In this document: piece after piece, positions 11,748 through 21,984 of the stretch
Layout of the letters: the number at the start of each line of letters is the position of its first letter
Position numbering within the stretch: the first letter of the stretch is position 1
NCBI GenBank assembly: GCA_037176845.1
Contig: JAYKXP010000008.1
Location: 248,001-312,000, forward strand
Source: Paramarasmius palmivorus
Lineage: Eukaryota > Basidiomycota > Agaricomycetes > Agaricales > Marasmiaceae
Length of the DNA stretch: 64,000 nt
Direction of reading: 5' to 3'
Program-made: the position numbers and the translations under genes
Notes under the pieces: model-generated
The model's input: only the letters and a program-made list of their open reading frames with translations
Database searches by the model: none
Told to the model about the DNA's origin: nothing

Positions 11748-14700
11748 ATGTCTACCGATTTGGCTGCGTTCCGCAATGCTATTGCTACCACCTCGACTGG
11801 CCATCAGGTCAACGAGGACAGCTGGATGACGTCCGTATTTCCACTTTTTGGAATCTTCGAATAAGTCTACTCACTACTGCTTTTACCTTAGGATGTGGTG
11901 TTCCACCAATTGGGGAAACTTGCTCCAGCCGGCTCCGCTGTCGATTGCTCTTTTGGGCTCTATCATGGTGATATCCGCCTCCACGGACGACTTCTGTATT
12001 TTTTACTGCCAGACCACGCATTTCTCTCGAAGCTGAATTTTACATTTTAGCACTTGTGAACGCCGATGATCCTGTTCAATACCAGTGGAAGTACGCTACT
12101 CATCCTGGCTCATTCAAAGCATGTCTGATGCAGATGGTGAGAGTGGTTTTCCTAGCAGTGTGTCGCCAAACTGAAGGCATTCATAGGTCAACGAGGGCTA
12201 TACAGCTTTTGGCACAGCGCACAAGAGTATGACTCGGATTCAAAATGCCTCTGGTCAAATCCCGGATGTCATTAAAGATGCGGTCGCCATCATTATCCAA
12301 GGTTCCCCGAAGGAGGCAAGCACAATTTACTCTCGTCTCGATGGGTCCTCACAGTCCACTGCCTTCGCATAGGTCGACGCATATCTTCCAGATCAGCTTC
12401 AATCTGCGTTGGACCTTGCTCAGATCTGCGCGTAGGTGTTTCATGCAGGCGTCAAATTGTAGTCGTGTTGATTATCTTTCAGAGCTGCCGCGAAAGAAAC
12501 TGAGGATGGGTTCCATGGCATATGGAACCTTGCCTCAGAAATGGTTGTCGGATGCACTAATCAAGTACGTGCTACACGATTGGGATACATGGCGTCTCTC
12601 ATCGTCACATAGGTTGGGACGACCGAACAGAAGCTCCAGGCAAACAACGTACAGCTTCAGGTCCTGCAACAGCGCAAAGAAGCCCAAGAGGACCGAGTAA
12701 CTGCTGCTAAAGAGGCTAATGATCTGATGAAGAAGGTATGCGGTGAGGTCATGTACTGAGCGCCGGACTAATTGGAAACGATAGTCATTTGAAAACGCTG
12801 AAGATAACTTCAATCACGCAGTCAAGAATGTGCCAAGCGGGTGAGCGACGCTCTTGATACATCTATGTATGCTAAACTAACTTCCGCCCTACAAATCAGA
12901 TGGGACCTGGTTGGGATGCAGGTCGTGGAGAACCTGTCGAAGCTCGCAGTGACAGCAGGCAATGCAGCGATCAGCATCTTCACCCTCAAGGAGCAGGCTG
13001 CGATGGCTGGAATTGGTATGTTGAAAACGGCCACAGGAACAGGTCCTCCAGACGGGAAAACAGGTCAAGACAACGGCAACACAGGAGATAAAGCACCTGT
13101 CCAGTCTGCGGAGGCCACTAAAACCACGGCCGCTACTCTTACCGATCCTGGTAACCTTGAAGTGACCAACGTTCAAGGCTTCGTGGGGTACATGCAACAA
13201 CTCGTCGCTGGCGGTCCTGACCAAGGTCCAAACTGGGACATGATTAGAGCTGTCCGTTTCATTTGATCTTCGATGCTCCTTGTTCTATGCTGACAATTTT
13301 GTTCAGGGAGGAGGTGTGTTCATTCAGACAGGTTTAGAGGCCGCCAAGGGACGATTAGAAGGGGACAAACCAATATCTGCGGAACTCCTTCCGCTGATAG
13401 AAACCGCACTCTCGGCAATCAAAAAAATCATCGATATAGGTCACAGCGCGGAAGCTGGTAATGCCAAAGCCCTGGACGAGTTCAAGACCACGATTGACAC
13501 GCTCAAACAAAGTCTGGCAGATATGGTGACTAAAACAAACTTGAACCTTCAACAGACGGGGAACCCAGCCACTGGACCAGCCACACCCCCTACCCCTTCA
13601 ATGGCGGAGAAGAGTAGTAGTGCTTCAGTATGTATACCATTTGTTATCATCCCGTATCGCACTCAGAAACCCTTTCAGCAACTCGCTGTGGAGAACTCAA
13701 AGTTACAGGTGAGCTATTGTCAGGGACCGATTGGTACCAATACTAATAATTTGTAGGTTGATCAAACTCGTGCTAATCTCGAAGCTTCCAGGACAGCATA
13801 CAATAACGCCACACAACAGCTGCTCCAGCAAAAAGAAGACATAAGCAAAACGATTGCCCAGCTTACCAGTTTGAAGTTGACCAATGCAGGTCTTCAAGCT
13901 ATGCTACCTGTTCTGAAGACTGCCGTTGGGGCATTCACTAGTACGCAATCAGAATCTTTGATCGTGGTTTCACATAGCTAACGCAACCCTAGCCCTGCAA
14001 GCGCAATTTTCTCAGATTACCCAGTTCTTCGAAAGCGTTGCTTCCCTGCTGAAGGACGTTCTCCAGCCATCCGTTTCTCGCTGGGCAAACACGATGGAGA
14101 ACACGATGTCTCTTGCCGGGGTATCATTGTCTGGTATGGGGTCTATTCAGTGTCAAATGTCAAGCTTTCAAGCGTCAATAATTCATGTTAGCCCTCACTC
14201 GCCAGCTGATTTACACTCAAATGATGTTGCCGCTTCGGGTCAGTATGCTTTCAACGAAGATTGCAGGGACGTACCTGGAGGTTTCGAACCTCTACATCTT
14301 GCCTGCACAAAGGTATGGTACTCTCTATCCCTAATGGAATGAAAACTAACTGGTACTTTTCATCAGGAGCGTCGGGAGCATGATGCAATTTAGCAGTGAC
14401 ACTTCCGATCAGGGTAAAGCAGCTTTACAGGGTAAGAAAGGTCATCGTCCATCTGTTCTCCACTCACGTAAATGTTCCTTCAGCCAAACTTGCGACAGCG
14501 CAAGCCCAACTGCAACACACATCCGACGAGGCAAGCACGCATATTGCAGATCTTGTGACGACAGACCAGAAGGTTAGTGGCATGCAAACTGACCGCCACG
14601 TTACATAAACTGGAACTACCATACTTTCTAGACTTTCGCTGCCAGCATTGACAAACGGCTGTCCGCCATACAAGCCGCACTTCAGCCTGTCTTACCGGAG

Positions 14701-14873
14701 ATAGCACAGCCAGGCGTGTTCATTCGATGATTCATGGGTTTACCTGATCTCACCAGTCTCTAGTTCCTAAGTCAATTCAAGATGTAGTGGACAGACATGT
14801 CGATGAAGTTAACAAATGGCAACAAGATGCAGCAAAAGAGAATCCTATGTACAACCTCGACGACATGCTTTGA
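11748..14873 (+). CDS. Long helical / coiled-coil protein, putative cytolysin-like partner (copy A)
   Basis: About 14 short exons encode a protein that I estimate at 700-800 residues. There is no signal peptide; the start ATG at 11748 follows the TATA box. An N-terminal region containing QVNEDSWM leads into a long series of predicted amphipathic helices. Near 12935-13025 comes an Ala/Gly/Ile-rich stretch hydrophobic enough to enter a membrane. After it follow a Gly/Asn/Pro linker, another helical block, a TPPTPS spacer near 13585-13605 and further coiled coils. It ends ...LDDML at the TGA 14871-14873. Every exon junction I followed is in frame. Long helical bundles with one hydrophobic segment are the hallmark of ClyA/HBL/XaxAB-type alpha pore-forming proteins, but I see no family signature that proves this. 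Structural coiled-coil protein is the alternative. It is divergent from lectin gene A. Confidence 0.7.
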
Positions 14874-15891
14874 AGATATTTGTCGCTCGGGTCATCATTC
14901 CCATTATTTTCGAAAACTGCTGTAAACTTTGTATACATTTCGAGAATCTTTGTACTCAAGACTCTGGCTATGGAAATTACCTGCCTGTGACGTTTTAATA
15001 GCCAAAATTGCGATATAGGTTCCAGTTTCAAGTCGGTAAGTCCTGTTCGAAGTTGAGCGTCGAACGTTGACTTCAAGTGGTCATTGATGGTCAAGAGGGC
15101 GAGTTCCCGCCAGTTCTTATACATCTACACCATAATATCCTCACCATATTGGCGCCTAAGCTGATCCAGGAAGTAGCTAACGCACATGTGGAAGAATTTC
15201 CGAATAGCGAGATGTAAACGAGAGTCTCATGTACGACGTAGACGATATGATGGTTTCTTGTCGCGTACTATACGGATACATTGCCTTGTATTTATCATCG
15301 TACAATTTCCGGTCAATTACAATGTTGTGCATTCGCCAGCACGGTTGAACACAATGAGAAATCTCCCGTCTCTACAGGAGTACGATGCCCTTCCATTCGA
15401 ATCCAGGATACCTTCCTCCCTCCGTCTTTGCGTGGGGTAATCTCATCAAGCGCCCCGGCCGGTCCAACTACCCAAGCACTCACTTCGGGATCCTAGCCGC
15501 CATATAAGACGTCCTGTATGCCTTGTCAGAGGTTACTTAGAGGGGTAACCTTGTTGAGATTCGGGGTTCCGAGTTCTCGAGTATACTTCGGGACACGGCG
15601 GCGAATGTTCATATTGAACAATCCGCTGGAAAACGATAGGAAGCTCTAGATAATCCTATCCACCACGCGAAGATATGATCGTGAAGTTGCCAAAAAACGG
15701 CGTCTCTTCTTTTTGTTACCTTCACCGGCGGGCTTGGCCTTCTCGGGCTTAGACTCAAGTTGAATACCTCTCCCTTTTCAATTCCAGGTCCCTCAATCCA
15801 GTATCCATGGCTGGTGTTTGAATTCAATTCATATACACGTCTGTTTGTTCTCTACAGAGAACCATTCAACCACCCTTATAGCTACGGCTTT
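14874..15891. other. Intergenic between pair A and pair B
   Basis: Tail-to-tail spacer of 1.0 kb. It holds a relic of the helical gene's last exon (listed separately, 15151-15257). The rest has scattered short frames with no recognised product. A lysine/arginine-rich minus-strand stretch near 15700-15760 looks protein-like but is isolated. Confidence 0.45.
15151..15257 (+). pseudogene. Relic of the terminal exon of a helical gene
   Basis: This segment parallels the last exon of helical gene A, which lies only 0.3 kb upstream. It has a Pro-Lys-x-Ile-Gln-(D/E)-Val start, a His-Val-(D/E)-Glu core and, after an in-frame TAA and a frame change, a MYDVDDM-like end matching the family C-terminus. 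No upstream exons of the gene are visible next to it. I read it as the leftover of a further helical gene copy, or of a tandem 3' duplication, and not as a functional exon. The match is short, so homology needs an alignment. Confidence 0.5.
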
Positions 15892-16368
15892 CTATATCAT
15901 ATCGCCGAGGTCTATTGCCACTTCATCGCTGCGAGCTATAATCTCCATCGTATTCTCGAGGTGCTCAGGACTATCCCGAATCAGTCCCTTCACTTTCGTG
16001 GGGGTCACCAATAGCTGCTCGATAGATAGAATCGCTCTAGCAAACTGAGCGGCGGTTAGCTTTGTCTGCACCGTTTCTGACCGCGCCACTAGGCCGCCGA
16101 GGTATATGTAGATATCCAGGGATCTGTTTGTTAGTTCCAGATTTTTATCCTTGAGTGCAATAGCAAGAGTTCGAGTGGACTGGAGTGTATCGGCATACGA
16201 GCTGATTGACGACTTCAGGGTATAGAAGCGACCAATCTCTCTTTCAATTCCGCGCAAGGTATCTTCAGCAGCTCGAATGTCGTTGTAGGCTGCTTGTACC
16301 TCTCACTGGCAGGACTCGATAAGCTTGTTCGCATATTTGACTGCCTCGTTCAAGCCAAACCAGTCGCC

Positions 16369-16373
16369 GATTT
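16369..16373. repeat. Target-site duplication, left copy (GATTT)
   Basis: GATTT directly precedes the left LTR and is repeated at 21980-21984 after the right LTR. Removing the element and one copy restores the exon alignment with lectin gene A, so this is the true integration site. Confidence 0.93.
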
Positions 16374-16782
16374 TGTTAGCAGCAATAATCCTTAGCGACG
16401 GGTAAGCGCGTAACACTTGATGTCAAAGCAAGTGGACCGTGATCAACACCTAAGCGAATCAACTAGGTCAAGGATATAGATGATGATCGAAAGACTTGTG
16501 AAAAGCCTTGAGACTGTGTTTAGCAGTGCTGATACAAGACAATAGCAAGAGACGATGATATTCAGCAGTAGATATGTACAGTTTATATAGTCCAATGTTC
16601 AACAGCATAATACGGATATGTACTAATGAAGATGCCACACCGAGGCAATGGAGTAACAGCAAGAAGCATGGAACCGTGCGGTCAGTGTATAGAACAATGA
16701 TGAACGAATACGAATATCAGAGATGAACGATGTAAAGCAAAGATCATCAAATGAAACCATAAAAGGATAAATAATTCTAACA
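16374..16782 (-). repeat. LTR (3' LTR of the element, left in the window)
   Basis: 409 bases, TGTTAG...CTAACA. It is identical to the other LTR except for C at 16407 versus T at 21604. The element reads on the minus strand, so this is its downstream LTR. Confidence 0.93.
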
Positions 16783-16790
16783 CTCCCCTG
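16783..16790 (-). other. Polypurine tract
   Basis: On the minus strand CAGGGGAG abuts the TGTTAG start of the downstream LTR. This is the expected plus-strand priming site and confirms the element's orientation. Confidence 0.7.
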
Positions 16791-17077
16791 CAAACCGAGC
16801 ATAGTTGCTTGCAACTTGCGAAGCGTTTGACCTTTTGCTGAAGACAATCCTTTTTGTAAGCCAATCCTCCAATGATTCTTTGATTGCTATGGGTCCCAGC
16901 TTATCCGGCTCTTTCTTTGCTTTTAGGAATTTGTTGCCTGCAGAAGATAATGCACGCATTTCGTTGAATCGGCGAGTCAACACAATCAATCCGCCTAGCA
17001 TTGAACAAGCTTTCAAACAAGTGAGTGTTTGATAGGCGACATTGAAGGCGAAACGAGGATTTTGACAGCCGCACTGC
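16791..17077 (-). other. Element internal region between palindrome and polypurine tract
   Basis: The minus strand is open for about 95 codons through this segment (an ATG at 17016 gives 79 residues), including RRFNEMRALSSAGNKFLK, and runs almost to the LTR. It does not resemble the end of RNase H or any other Copia pol domain that I know. It may be the tail of a foreign or host-derived sequence carried by this pol-less element. Confidence 0.45.
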
Positions 17078-20000
17078 CGCCCTTTTTACAAAAAACGTCG
17101 AAGATCCTCGGACACTGTTTTTGCATTAAATCAGGACAATCTTCGGCACAGCCACATCTTCCCTCAAGTTATAAAATGCCTTTTTAAAGTATATTATGCC
17201 CTTTTAGGACCGAGTTTTTAATAGGAAACAATATTCCCACACTCTGAGGCAGGTTGGATTTGTAAAAATCCGCTTTTTTTGTATAATTGTATAATAGGCT
17301 GCTTTTACTGGCTTCCTATTATAGAAAGAGAGTTCCCACAGCCTCTTAGAACGCTTTTTTTGGGCGCTTTTTTAATGGGAAGAAAATTCCCACACCCCCA
17401 GGCATGCTCCCCACTCCGCTTTGGCTTCCCAAAATGGAAGGTGGCCTTACCTCATCATTTTCCACCTGGAATCAATGCATTGGGGGGCTATTGGGGCATG
17501 CTGGGGGGCTATAAAAAATCGCATTTTTAAGGGAATATGTTCCAATATGTTCTAAAGCATGCCCCTGCAATTGGGGGCAGGGGAATGCAAAAAAAGCGGT
17601 CCAAATATGGTAATTCAGGAAAATGGCCTGTTGGATCTTGGGCTACAGGGCAGATATTGACATGGGGTAAGTTGGAGGACCTAGATACATTAAATACAAG
17701 CCTGGGGACACCCAATAGTACATAGATTAGTGGGATAATGGTGCTTAAATATCAAAAATACTGAAAATCTCCGAAATTGGGGGAATAAAATTACAGGATG
17801 GGATGTAGTGCAGCTGGGGCTTAGATATTGTGAATCAAGGATGATATATGTGTCCCCTTGATGGGTTTACAATCCTGGAAAGCTGCCTATTTTTCCAGAT
17901 TTATTACAGCTAAATTCGCTTTTTTTGGACATTAATAATACTATACCACAGGGAATGATTGGGATGGGCTAATTTTTGTTCATAACCCACTCTAGGGTGT
18001 ATAGATGATGAATATATACTTGCCCAAGCACTCCTGTATGTGCAACACCTTGTTTAATCCAATGTATTGTGCAGTGATGTAACACAGACAGTAGTAGATG
18101 AATAGCACCTCAGGGAAGCATCCCAGCACCATGGGGAGTTCAGAATCGAGTTCAGGCACCCAAAATACACTTTCCCACCATAAAAGGACATTTTCTGAAT
18201 ACATCTGTATGTTGCTACATAAAAAATACATAAAAAATCGCATTTTTAGGGGTTTTTCTGTACTGGAGCATGGGGATTGCTCCTAAAATCACCAAAAATG
18301 AATGAGAGACCGTTCACTATGCATAGAACAGGAATATCAATTGCCTCCATGGATCCCATGACAGGAATCCATATGCCAGACTAATCAATTCCTGCACAAT
18401 TACAGAAAACATGTACTATGGATGTAGTATTGCAAGGAGTGATCTGGGGGATTGGGGACCCTCAAAATCGAATTCAGGATGAAAAATAAGTCAAGAATAT
18501 ATCTAGGGTTGAAGGAAATCCATCCACAATTGACTTCAGTATGCATATATCAAGTTAAATGCACAAGTATATGTGCAATATATGTTAACTATAAGCATAA
18601 AACTTGTCAGATACATATCTCAAGCTACAGTGATTGGATTCCTTTCAACCCTGGATATATTCTTGACTGATTTTTCATCCTGAATTCGATTTTGAGGGTC
18701 CCCAATCCCCCAGATCACTCCTTGCAATACTACATCCATAGTACATGTTTTCTGTAATTGTGCAGGAATTGATTAGTCTGGCATATGGATTCCTGTCATG
18801 GGATCCATGGAGGCAATTGATATTCCTGTTCTATGCATAGTGAACGGTCTCTCATTCATTTTTGGTGATTTTAGGAGCAATCCCCATGCTCCAGTACAGA
18901 AAAACCCCTAAAAATGCGATTTTTTATGTATTTTTTATGTAGCAACATACAGATGTATTCAGAAAATGTCCTTTTATGGTGGGAAAGTGTATTTTGGGTG
19001 CCTGAACTCGATTCTGAACTCCCCATGGTGCTGGGATGCTTCCCTGAGTGCTATTCATCTACTACTGTCTGTGTTACATCACTGCACAATACATTGGATT
19101 AAACAAGGTGTTGCACATACAGGAGTGCTTGGGCAAGTATATATTCATCATCTATACACCCTAGAGTGGGTTATGAACAAAAATTAGCCCATCCCAATCC
19201 ATTCCCTGTGGTATAGTATTAGTAATGTCCAAAAAAAGCGAATTTAGCTGTAATAAAATCTGGAAAAATAGGCAGCTTTCCAGGATTGTAAACCCATCAA
19301 GGGACACATATATCATCCTTGATTCACAATATCTAAGCCCCAGCTGCACTACATCCCATCCTGTAATTTTATTCCCCCAATTTCGGAGATTTTCAGTATT
19401 TTTGATATTTAAGCACCATTATCCCACTAATCTATGTACTATTGGGTGTCCCCAGGCTTGTATTTAATGTATCTAGGTCCTCCAACTTACCCCATGTCAA
19501 TATCTGCCCTGTAGCCCAAGATCCAACAGGCCATTTTCCTGAATTACCATATTTGGACCGCTTTTTTTGCATTCCCCTGCCCCCCAATTGCAGGGGCATG
19601 CTTTTAGAACATATTGGAACATATTCCCTTAAAAATGCGATTTTTATAGCCCCCCAGCATGCCCCAATAGCCCCCCAATGCATTGATTCCAGGTGGAAAA
19701 TGATGAGGTAAGGCCACCTTCCATTTTGGGAAGCCAAAAGCGGAGTGGGGAGCATGCCTGGGGGTGTGGGAATTTTCTTCCCATTAAAAAAGCGCCCAAA
19801 AAAGCGTTCTAAGAGGCTGTGGGAACCTCTCTTTCTATAATAGGAAGCCAGTAAAAGCAGCCTATTATACAATTATACAAAAAAAGCGGATTTTTACAAA
19901 TCCAACCTGCCTCAGAGTGTGGGAATATTGTTTCCTATTAAAAACTCGGTCCTAAAAGGGCATAATATACTTTAAAAAGGCATTTTATAACTTGAGGGAA

Positions 20001-20081
20001 GATGTGGCTGTGCCGAAGATTGTCCTGATTTAATGCAAAAACAGTGTCCGAGGATCTTCGACGTTTTTTGTAAAAAGGGCG
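17078..20081. repeat. 3.0 kb near-perfect palindrome (inverted repeat with short centre)
   Basis: The sequence from CGCCCTTTTTAC at 17078 reads back in reverse complement from 20081. The arms are close to identical to about 18490 / 18670, and a more diverged match continues toward the centre near 18580. Differences between arms that I could find are mostly one-base length changes in short homopolymers (for example near 17345 versus 19826, and near 17573 versus 19586), with few substitutions. Open frames inside occur as mirror pairs (for example 17992-18243 and 18914-19102), which is a by-product of the symmetry. Internal motif AAAAATCGCATTTTTAAGGG or a close variant occurs twice per arm. No flanking duplication is visible. 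DNA of this kind can form hairpins or cruciforms. Confidence 0.9.
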
Positions 20082-21407
20082 CCTGTACGGATGATTTTGA
20101 TGGTACGCATAAGCTGCCTTCACTTCATCCATGTTGAGGCATTCAATGCCATCAAGTGGTTGGTGGTAACGCTGCGCTACATCCTGTTTCTGCTTCTTGT
20201 TTCTCAGCTTTTTGGCCTTTTGGATTTTCTGGGGTGTTTCAGGACCTTTGGAGTTGTTATTTTTGTCCTGGGGGTTGTCCATTGTGTTGTTGCCAGTTTG
20301 AACCATCTCCCAGATAATGGCATCATCTATATAGCTCCTGTCATTGTCCCCATTCTCATGTTCCAACTCTGCAAGCTCTTCCCCATCTATCTCTGTTTGT
20401 GGTTCCTCTTCCTCAGTAGTGTCCCATGGGTCATCTGGCATATTGTCCCAATCTGACTCTGTATTGTTTGTGGAGCTGGGTGGGCTAGTTGCATCTTGAT
20501 CAAATTTCACTCCCTCATCTACTATGTGAGCATGAAATGCTGCTGTAGGGGGTTTGTCCTTTGGAGTATGGCATGTTGTGACTCTTGCCAACCATGTATC
20601 TGCATCACTTTGCCAATCTAACCGTTCCAGTCCAACTAAGGCTGTTATCTCTGTCTTTGGTTCCTGAACAGTGGTGGGGACTGAGGTGTTGGCCTTTGCA
20701 GCTATCTGACCTGTGCAGTATCGAGCGATATGCCCCTTCTGTTGGCATTTGTAGCAAGTAATGCTGCCGTCACTGTTGCGGTGAACACTACCACCAATTC
20801 CTCTTCCTTGGTCTGAGGCTTGGTTGACCTGATCTCTACTTGAGTGTAGAGCCATGCCTTGTGCTTCTGCTCTAACAGTGGAAATGACCTGGTTGACCTT
20901 TAGATTGCTTCCTGCAGTTCTGCCCATGGAAAAGAGAGCAGTTATGGTGGAAAGTTGCTTTGGAATGGATGTGATGATGATGTTTATGAACTGGTCATCT
21001 GGGACTTCTCCTCCTTTGTTGATGATCATACTGCGAATTTCAAGAAGCTTGTCCAAATGTTCATCCACCCTTGTTATATCCCTGCATACAAGCAAATGGA
21101 GAGATCTAAACAGATATGCTTCTACCAAAGCATTCTTTTGATCAAAATCTCCTTTCAACGCTTTCCATAGTTCTGCAGTTGACTTTACATCCTTGTACCG
21201 GAGGACTATGCTGTTTGGTAGTTTGCTGATGATTGCCCATTTCAATGACCTGTCATTGCTGGAATTGGTGACTGTCTCCAACAGTTCACTGCATTCAACT
21301 GCTTCTGCTGCAGTTTCTATTCGAAACTTCCATGATGCCCAATTCTGGTCCTTCCCATATGGAATGAGTTGTGTGATTTTTGAGAATGTTTTGTATATGG
21401 AAGTCAT
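19938..21407 (-). CDS. Copia-type Gag polyprotein
   Basis: Uninterrupted frame of 489 residues. The N-terminal two thirds has the Copia gag layout: NWASWKFRIETA near residue 25, LWKALKGDF near residue 80, VDEHLDKLLEIRSMI near residue 115 and DDQFINIIITSIPK near residue 137. A CCHC zinc knuckle CYKCQQKGHIARYC lies near residue 220, followed by an acidic, low-complexity C-terminal half. The last 50 or so residues run into the palindrome arm: the frame still reads like protein for about 30 codons (RPFYKKRRRSSDTVFALNQ) and then enters non-coding-looking sequence before the stop. No protease DTG/DSG motif follows. Expected to form virus-like particles that package element RNA. Confidence 0.9.
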   Translation of the reverse strand: MTSIYKTFSKITQLIPYGKDQNWASWKFRIETAAEAVECSELLETVTNSSNDRSLKWAIISKLPNSIVLRYKDVKSTAELWKALKGDFDQKNALVEAYLFRSLHLLVCRDITRVDEHLDKLLEIRSMIINKGGEVPDDQFINIIITSIPKQLSTITALFSMGRTAGSNLKVNQVISTVRAEAQGMALHSSRDQVNQASDQGRGIGGSVHRNSDGSITCYKCQQKGHIARYCTGQIAAKANTSVPTTVQEPKTEITALVGLERLDWQSDADTWLARVTTCHTPKDKPPTAAFHAHIVDEGVKFDQDATSPPSSTNNTESDWDNMPDDPWDTTEEEEPQTEIDGEELAELEHENGDNDRSYIDDAIIWEMVQTGNNTMDNPQDKNNNSKGPETPQKIQKAKKLRNKKQKQDVAQRYHQPLDGIECLNMDEVKAAYAYHQNHPYRRPFYKKRRRSSDTVFALNQDNLRHSHIFPQVIKCLFKVYYALLGPSF

Positions 21408-21550
21408 GTCATAATAATCTTCTTCGTTGTTGTCTGGTGTCTGATGCTCCTACTCCCTATAATTGAGAAGCCTTTTCCTTCTTATTAACTTCAGTGATTC
21501 CTTTGTAGTCCTTTGGTTTTGCTCCCCTGGCTTTGTTGACGTTCAAGTGT

Positions 21551-21570
21551 ATGGACTGGGGCCCATAACC
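21551..21570 (-). other. Primer binding site, probable initiator-tRNA half
   Basis: Directly inside the upstream LTR the minus strand reads GGTTATGGGCCCCAGTCCAT. It is complementary to CCCATAACC, the form expected around the CAU anticodon of initiator Met-tRNA, and not to a tRNA 3' end. Priming from a cut tRNA half is known for some Copia elements. The match to this species' tRNA is inferred. Confidence 0.65.
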
Positions 21571-21979
21571 TGTTAGCAGCAATAATCCTTAGCGACGGGT
21601 AAGTGCGTAACACTTGATGTCAAAGCAAGTGGACCGTGATCAACACCTAAGCGAATCAACTAGGTCAAGGATATAGATGATGATCGAAAGACTTGTGAAA
21701 AGCCTTGAGACTGTGTTTAGCAGTGCTGATACAAGACAATAGCAAGAGACGATGATATTCAGCAGTAGATATGTACAGTTTATATAGTCCAATGTTCAAC
21801 AGCATAATACGGATATGTACTAATGAAGATGCCACACCGAGGCAATGGAGTAACAGCAAGAAGCATGGAACCGTGCGGTCAGTGTATAGAACAATGATGA
21901 ACGAATACGAATATCAGAGATGAACGATGTAAAGCAAAGATCATCAAATGAAACCATAAAAGGATAAATAATTCTAACA
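21571..21979 (-). repeat. LTR (5' LTR of the element, right in the window)
   Basis: 409 bases with one difference from the other LTR (T at 21604). It should carry the element promoter, reading leftward. Confidence 0.93.
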
Positions 21980-21984
21980 GATTT
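21980..21984. repeat. Target-site duplication, right copy (GATTT)
   Basis: It matches 16369-16373 exactly and continues directly into lectin gene B coding sequence. Confidence 0.93.

Larger units (their letters stand above)
16374..21979 (-). mobile_element. Copia-class LTR retrotransposon, gag only, with internal palindrome
   Basis: Complete insertion of 5.6 kb with identical-length LTRs, TG...CA ends (TGTTAG...CTAACA) and a 5-base target duplication. Orientation is minus: the primer site lies next to the right LTR, Gag reads leftward, and the polypurine tract lies next to the left LTR. Gag is a full open frame, but I find no protease, integrase, reverse transcriptase or RNase H motifs. The place of pol is taken by a 3.0 kb inverted repeat (17078-20081). 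The LTRs differ at only one of 409 positions, so insertion is recent and must have used enzymes supplied in trans, unless pol was lost afterwards. It disrupts lectin gene B. Confidence 0.92.

Noticed and set aside
7149..14873. Recent bacterial origin of the helical genes
   Set aside because: The genes are split by many typical fungal introns and use the same base composition as neighbours; an ancient transfer cannot be excluded but nothing in the sequence shows it.
16468..16662. 64-codon frame repeated at 21665-21859
   Set aside because: It lies wholly inside the LTR and is present in both copies only because the LTR is duplicated; not a gene.
17279..19872. Several 60-146 codon frames inside the palindrome
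   Set aside because: They occur as mirror pairs on both arms, have no family features and follow from the inverted repeat.
16791..19937. Search for Copia integrase, reverse transcriptase and RNase H motifs
   Set aside because: No YVDD/YxDD-type box, HHCC zinc site or DDE pattern found in any frame of the region where pol should be.
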